The notes under the pieces are model-generated. The model had not been told where the DNA came from and did no database searches. It was given only the letters and a program-made list of their open reading frames with translations. DNA of 64,000 nt from Glutamicibacter ardleyensis (lineage in GTDB: Bacteria > Actinomycetota > Actinomycetes > Actinomycetales > Micrococcaceae), in contig NZ_BMKX01000007.1 of NCBI RefSeq assembly GCF_014644555.1, forward strand, positions 62,001-126,000, read 5' to 3'. Position 1 is the first letter of the stretch. Every line of letters starts with the position of its first letter. Of the stretch, positions 62,559 through 64,000 are shown in pieces. The position numbers and the translations under genes were made by a program.

Positions 62559-62727
62559 CTTTGCCCAAAGCATGTTCTTCGCTTACCGACCGAACCGCAA
62601 AGACTCAGCCTTCTCCCCATATTTCGAAGCCATTACCGTGAGTTGAAATTCAGCCATTTCTACGCCCGGTGAATCACACTGGGTAGCATGAGAAATATCC
62701 AGATGATCTGAACGTTGAAGGAAGAAC

Positions 62728-63222
62728 ATGTCTCAACACAACAAGTGGGTCGAAATCGCTGCGGGATTAAAGAACCAGAATATGCGCAAGGCACTGGGTT
62801 TGGTCCTAGCCGGAGAGGGAGCCAGACTCGGCAGCTCTACCCAGAGCCTCAAAGACCTACGTCGTTGGGCCAAGATTGGCTTGTTAGTTGATACAGACCA
62901 GGGTTGGACGCTCAATGAAGAGCTTTTGAATGACACCCTGGCGACTGCCTCAGCAACCAATACCCAGCGCACCGGAATACTGCGCTTTTTTACTGGCACC
63001 CGGCTAAACGCTTTACCTGCACGTCCTACAGCCCGCCATGAAGTAATGGTCCATATTCGAGACCAGGTTCTGACCGCCCAAGAATCCTTACGGGAAAATC
63101 AGCTCAATGAGCGCTTAGCGGTCATCCATGAGGATGTGGCCTTACTGCGTCGTTACATGGTGGACCATAATTTGGTTCAGCGCGACACGGACGGCACCGC
63201 TTACCGAATGCCAGTTAGTTAA
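62728..63222 (+). CDS. DUF2087 domain protein
   Basis: Cytoplasmic protein of 164 residues. The N-terminal half resembles an ArsR-like or winged-helix part (MRKALGLVLAGEGARLGSSTQSLKDLRRWAKIGLL). The C-terminal 90 residues match DUF2087 (ARHEVMVHIRDQVL, NERLAVIHEDVALLRRYMVDHNLVQRD). Likely a regulator of unknown target. Its stop overlaps the convergent gene by 8 bases. Confidence 0.82.
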   Translation: MSQHNKWVEIAAGLKNQNMRKALGLVLAGEGARLGSSTQSLKDLRRWAKIGLLVDTDQGWTLNEELLNDTLATASATNTQRTGILRFFTGTRLNALPARPTARHEVMVHIRDQVLTAQESLRENQLNERLAVIHEDVALLRRYMVDHNLVQRDTDGTAYRMPVS

Positions 63223-64000
63223 TTGGCGTGGCTCCCGCAGCAAATTTGGTAACCCCAGAACCGGCAACCAGTTGCGCTGGCAGCGGGGCAATTCGCAGGT
63301 TTCGTTCAAAGCTCGCGCCGAGTGTTAACGGCTCGTCGCTAGCTAGGAATACAATATTTCCGTAACGGCGGCCCTTGAGCATTGGCGCATCAGCAATCAT
63401 GGCCACGTGGGAAAATACGGAAAGTAGCGTAGCAGCTTCTGCTCGCGCGCCGGCAAGGTCCGCAGAGTCACCGCAGTTCAATAAGTAAACTCCGCCTTGA
63501 TCCAGTACCCGCTGAGCTTCCTGGGCGTACCCCACGGTAGTGAGCTCGCGCGGAGTAATGCTGCCTGCGAATACATCTCGGATAATGATGTCCCGACTGT
63601 CGTCACTGAGCGTGGGGAGCACCTGCCCGGCGTCACCCACACGTAGCCGGACCAAGGGTGCACGCGGGACGTCGAAACGAGTACGCACTAATTCGGCGAG
63701 TTTTGCATCTAGTTCAACAACAACCTGGCGCGCGTTCTCATAGGTCGCTGCAACCCAACGAGCCATTGAGCAGCCGCCGCCACCTAGGTGTAACACGCGA
63801 AGTTTACGCGTGCGGCCATCAAATTCTTCGGTGGGAAAACCAATGGTGAATACAGGTTCCATCCAACGCATGTATTCAAAATCCAGGTAGCCGGGGTCAT
63901 CAAGATCAATATGCGAAGAAGGCACACCATTGACCTTCAGAATGTAACGGTTAGCGCCGTAAGGGTCAGGTTCAATTTCAGCAAGCCCGGTGGCGATCTC
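63215..64000 (-). CDS. Spermidine synthase-like methyltransferase-fold protein (5' partial)
   Basis: The frame is open from the window edge to a TAA at 63215, about 261 residues visible. Rossmann motif RVLHLGGGGCSMARW (SAM-type), VVELDAKLAELVRTRF and IIRDVFAGSITP (in place of the usual DxxD) match the spermidine-synthase/PABMT superfamily, where actinobacterial members often act without polyamine synthesis. The true start lies outside the window. Convergent stop overlap with the DUF2087 gene. Confidence 0.8.
   Translation of the reverse strand, partial: EIATGLAEIEPDPYGANRYILKVNGVPSSHIDLDDPGYLDFEYMRWMEPVFTIGFPTEEFDGRTRKLRVLHLGGGGCSMARWVAATYENARQVVVELDAKLAELVRTRFDVPRAPLVRLRVGDAGQVLPTLSDDSRDIIIRDVFAGSITPRELTTVGYAQEAQRVLDQGGVYLLNCGDSADLAGARAEAATLLSVFSHVAMIADAPMLKGRRYGNIVFLASDEPLTLGASFERNLRIAPLPAQLVAGSGVTKFAAGATPIN

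Overview
The window is a contiguous chromosomal segment of a moderately high-GC Gram-positive actinobacterium. The gene content (ROK-controlled xylA-xylB, alditol oxidase, Pr6Pr and DUF3151 proteins, a VTC/DUF4956 pair, GTG and TTG starts, some apparently leaderless genes) fits Micrococcaceae of the Arthrobacter/Glutamicibacter type. That assignment is inferred from gene content and base composition, not from a marker-gene comparison. Coding density is high, no rRNA or CRISPR was seen, and the only mobile-element trace is a decayed IS630-type transposase near 40.3-40.8 kb.

Layout. 0-4 kb: fructose PTS operon (partial fruA, ptsI, ptsH). 4-13 kb: MFS exporter, lipoprotein polysaccharide deacetylase, SRPBCC protein, a divergent TPP-enzyme/Na+-solute symporter pair with an attenuator-like leader, purA and a Pr6Pr membrane protein. 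13-19.3 kb: MerR regulator, then the xylose locus (ROK repressor divergent from xylA-xylB-alditol oxidase). 19.3-22.5 kb: NarL-type two-component system divergent from a small membrane exporter, then TetR. 22.5-30.6 kb: thymidine kinase, amino-acid permease, kynureninase with a divergent Lrp/AsnC regulator, and a four-gene ABC importer. 30.6-35 kb: a small membrane protein with a poly-aspartate tail in one operon with an OmpR-type kinase and regulator, convergent with a VTC polyphosphate-polymerase-like gene and DUF4956. 35-40 kb: DUF3151, class II aldolase, M23 peptidase, SpoU methyltransferase, HAD phosphatase. 40.3-47.7 kb: transposase remnant, then a GH3 glycosidase with a sugar ABC importer and a divergent LacI regulator. 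47.8-51 kb: pyrE, MarR, nadE and a small winged-helix/membrane-protein operon. 51-54.8 kb: branched-chain acyl-CoA (valine-type) catabolism with a MarR regulator. 54.8-64 kb: exonuclease III, conserved hypothetical, tRNA-Asp and tRNA-Glu, zincin, a 775-bp gene-free stretch, NlpC/P60 endopeptidase, universal stress protein, NCS2 purine permease, DUF2087 protein and a partial spermidine-synthase-like gene.

Several regulatory circuits can be read from the DNA: a 31-bp dyad over the xylA -10; overlapping LacI operators beside the sugar importer promoter; a 27-bp palindrome upstream of the winged-helix operon; a nearly identical 20-bp promoter/operator shared by the valine-catabolism MarR gene and the hydrolase operon; and TGTCA-type palindromes between the NarL-type kinase gene and the exporter. 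Convergent genes repeatedly end in each other's stop codons (6.1, 14.0, 26.6, 52.7 and 63.2 kb). The most suggestive uncharacterised module is the poly-Asp membrane protein/kinase/regulator operon facing the VTC-DUF4956 genes, whose upstream region carries 11-bp-spaced direct repeats of the kind OmpR/PhoP regulators bind.
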